7,791 nucleotides of DNA from Sphingomonadaceae bacterium. GTDB lineage: Bacteria > Pseudomonadota > Alphaproteobacteria > Sphingomonadales > Sphingomonadaceae. The stretch's first letter is position 1; every line of letters starts with the position of its first letter. The position numbers and the translations under genes were made by a program. The notes beneath the pieces are model-generated. The model was not told the DNA's origin. It saw nothing but the letters and a program-made list of their open reading frames with translations, and did no database searches. This document shows, piece after piece, positions 7,341 to 7,791 of this stretch. The DNA lies in NCBI GenBank assembly GCA_947446935.1, contig CANFIV010000061.1, positions 1-7,791 of the forward strand. The letters run 5' to 3'.

Positions 7341-7791
7341 TTATTCGGGTGCGGTCTTGGCAAAACCGGCCACTAGACGCGCTCTTATGGCGGCGCGTTC
7401 GAGACGTAGCGGATTTTGGCGAAGTCGTCCTATTTCGTCTGCGGTGTATGGGCGGAAACCGGCGGGTACATGCGCGGCATCGAACCGTGTGATGGTCCAA
7501 TTGACCAGATTGGCCAGCCGGTCGTCGGGCAGGTTGACCGTTGCCACGCCGGGTACACGACCGATAAACTCGCGGCCGCCGGGCACGGTCAGGAATTTGG
7601 CGACCACGCCGCGCATCGGCGGGTTCGAATGGTCATCCCCGCTGCCGTCCGGGCGGTGGCAGCCCTGGCATTTGAGCTGGTAGTCGGTTCGCGCCTGTGT
7701 CGCATCGGAAACGCCGGGAATTGCTTGCTCGCTCGCCCGTGCTGCCACGCCCACCACGCCTGCCATAAGGGCGAGACCGAGCGGGAACGCA
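7341..7791 (-). CDS. Exported mono-haem c-type cytochrome, N-terminus cut by window edge
   Basis: A small periplasmic electron carrier or the haem subunit of an oxidoreductase. The haem-binding motif CQGCH is encoded at 7656-7670. The frame is open to the window edge: the codons before the internal ATG at 7766 read AFPLGLAL and join MAGVVGVAARA, forming the hydrophobic core and Ala-rich end of a signal peptide. The true start therefore lies beyond 7791. About 149 residues are visible, ending in TAA at 7341. The only methionine after the haem motif is in NPPMRG, 14 residues after the haem histidine. The middle (VPGGREF...VPGVA...LPDDRLANLVNW) resembles small cytochromes that sit beside periplasmic dehydrogenases, but the partner enzyme is not in the window. 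The receptor gene follows after 42 nt with no hairpin between, which suggests co-transcription. Confidence 0.88.
   Translation of the reverse strand, partial: AFPLGLALMAGVVGVAARASEQAIPGVSDATQARTDYQLKCQGCHRPDGSGDDHSNPPMRGVVAKFLTVPGGREFIGRVPGVATVNLPDDRLANLVNWTITRFDAAHVPAGFRPYTADEIGRLRQNPLRLERAAIRARLVAGFAKTAPE

Noticed and set aside
5037..7376. 779-codon plus-strand open frame covering the whole receptor gene
   Set aside because: Exact antisense register to a well-supported TonB receptor; it starts inside the terminator hairpin and has no ribosome site or recognisable domain. It is an effect of GC-rich codon use.

Overview
The window is about 7.8 kb of GC-rich DNA. All of the coding I can support lies on the minus strand, and transcription runs from high to low coordinates. 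The style of the outer-membrane receptor (TonB box EIVVTA, plug motif LRGPQGTLYGKNTTGG) together with the base composition suggests an alphaproteobacterium, most likely a sphingomonad (Erythrobacter/Novosphingobium type). This is inferred from protein style, not from a marker gene.

In transcription order: (1) the 3' part of a small exported mono-haem c-type cytochrome (>7791 to 7341), whose start lies outside the window; (2) 42 nt later, a complete 734-residue TonB-dependent outer-membrane receptor (7298 to 5094), probably co-transcribed with the cytochrome and closed by a strong GC hairpin at 5041-5063; (3) a 524-nt, relatively AT-rich gap (4570-5093) with a candidate promoter, two inverted repeats and a perfect TTATCCACA 9-mer; (4) a very large open frame from 4569 off the left edge (1523 codons visible, no stop). 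The last reads without interruption as an acetyl-CoA-synthetase-type ligase, an enoyl-CoA hydratase and an acryloyl/crotonyl-CoA-reductase-like MDR domain. This is the architecture of propionyl-CoA synthase (Pcs), the trifunctional enzyme of the 3-hydroxypropionate bicycle that converts 3-hydroxypropionate to propionyl-CoA. About 300 C-terminal residues should lie beyond the window.

Pcs therefore supplies a route from 3-hydroxypropionate to propionyl-CoA and central metabolism. Whether the receptor and cytochrome upstream serve the same substrate cannot be told from the sequence: the hairpin and the long gap suggest that pcs is a separate transcription unit. No RNA genes, insertion sequences or CRISPR arrays were seen. 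Long plus-strand open frames opposite pcs and the receptor are antisense shadows.
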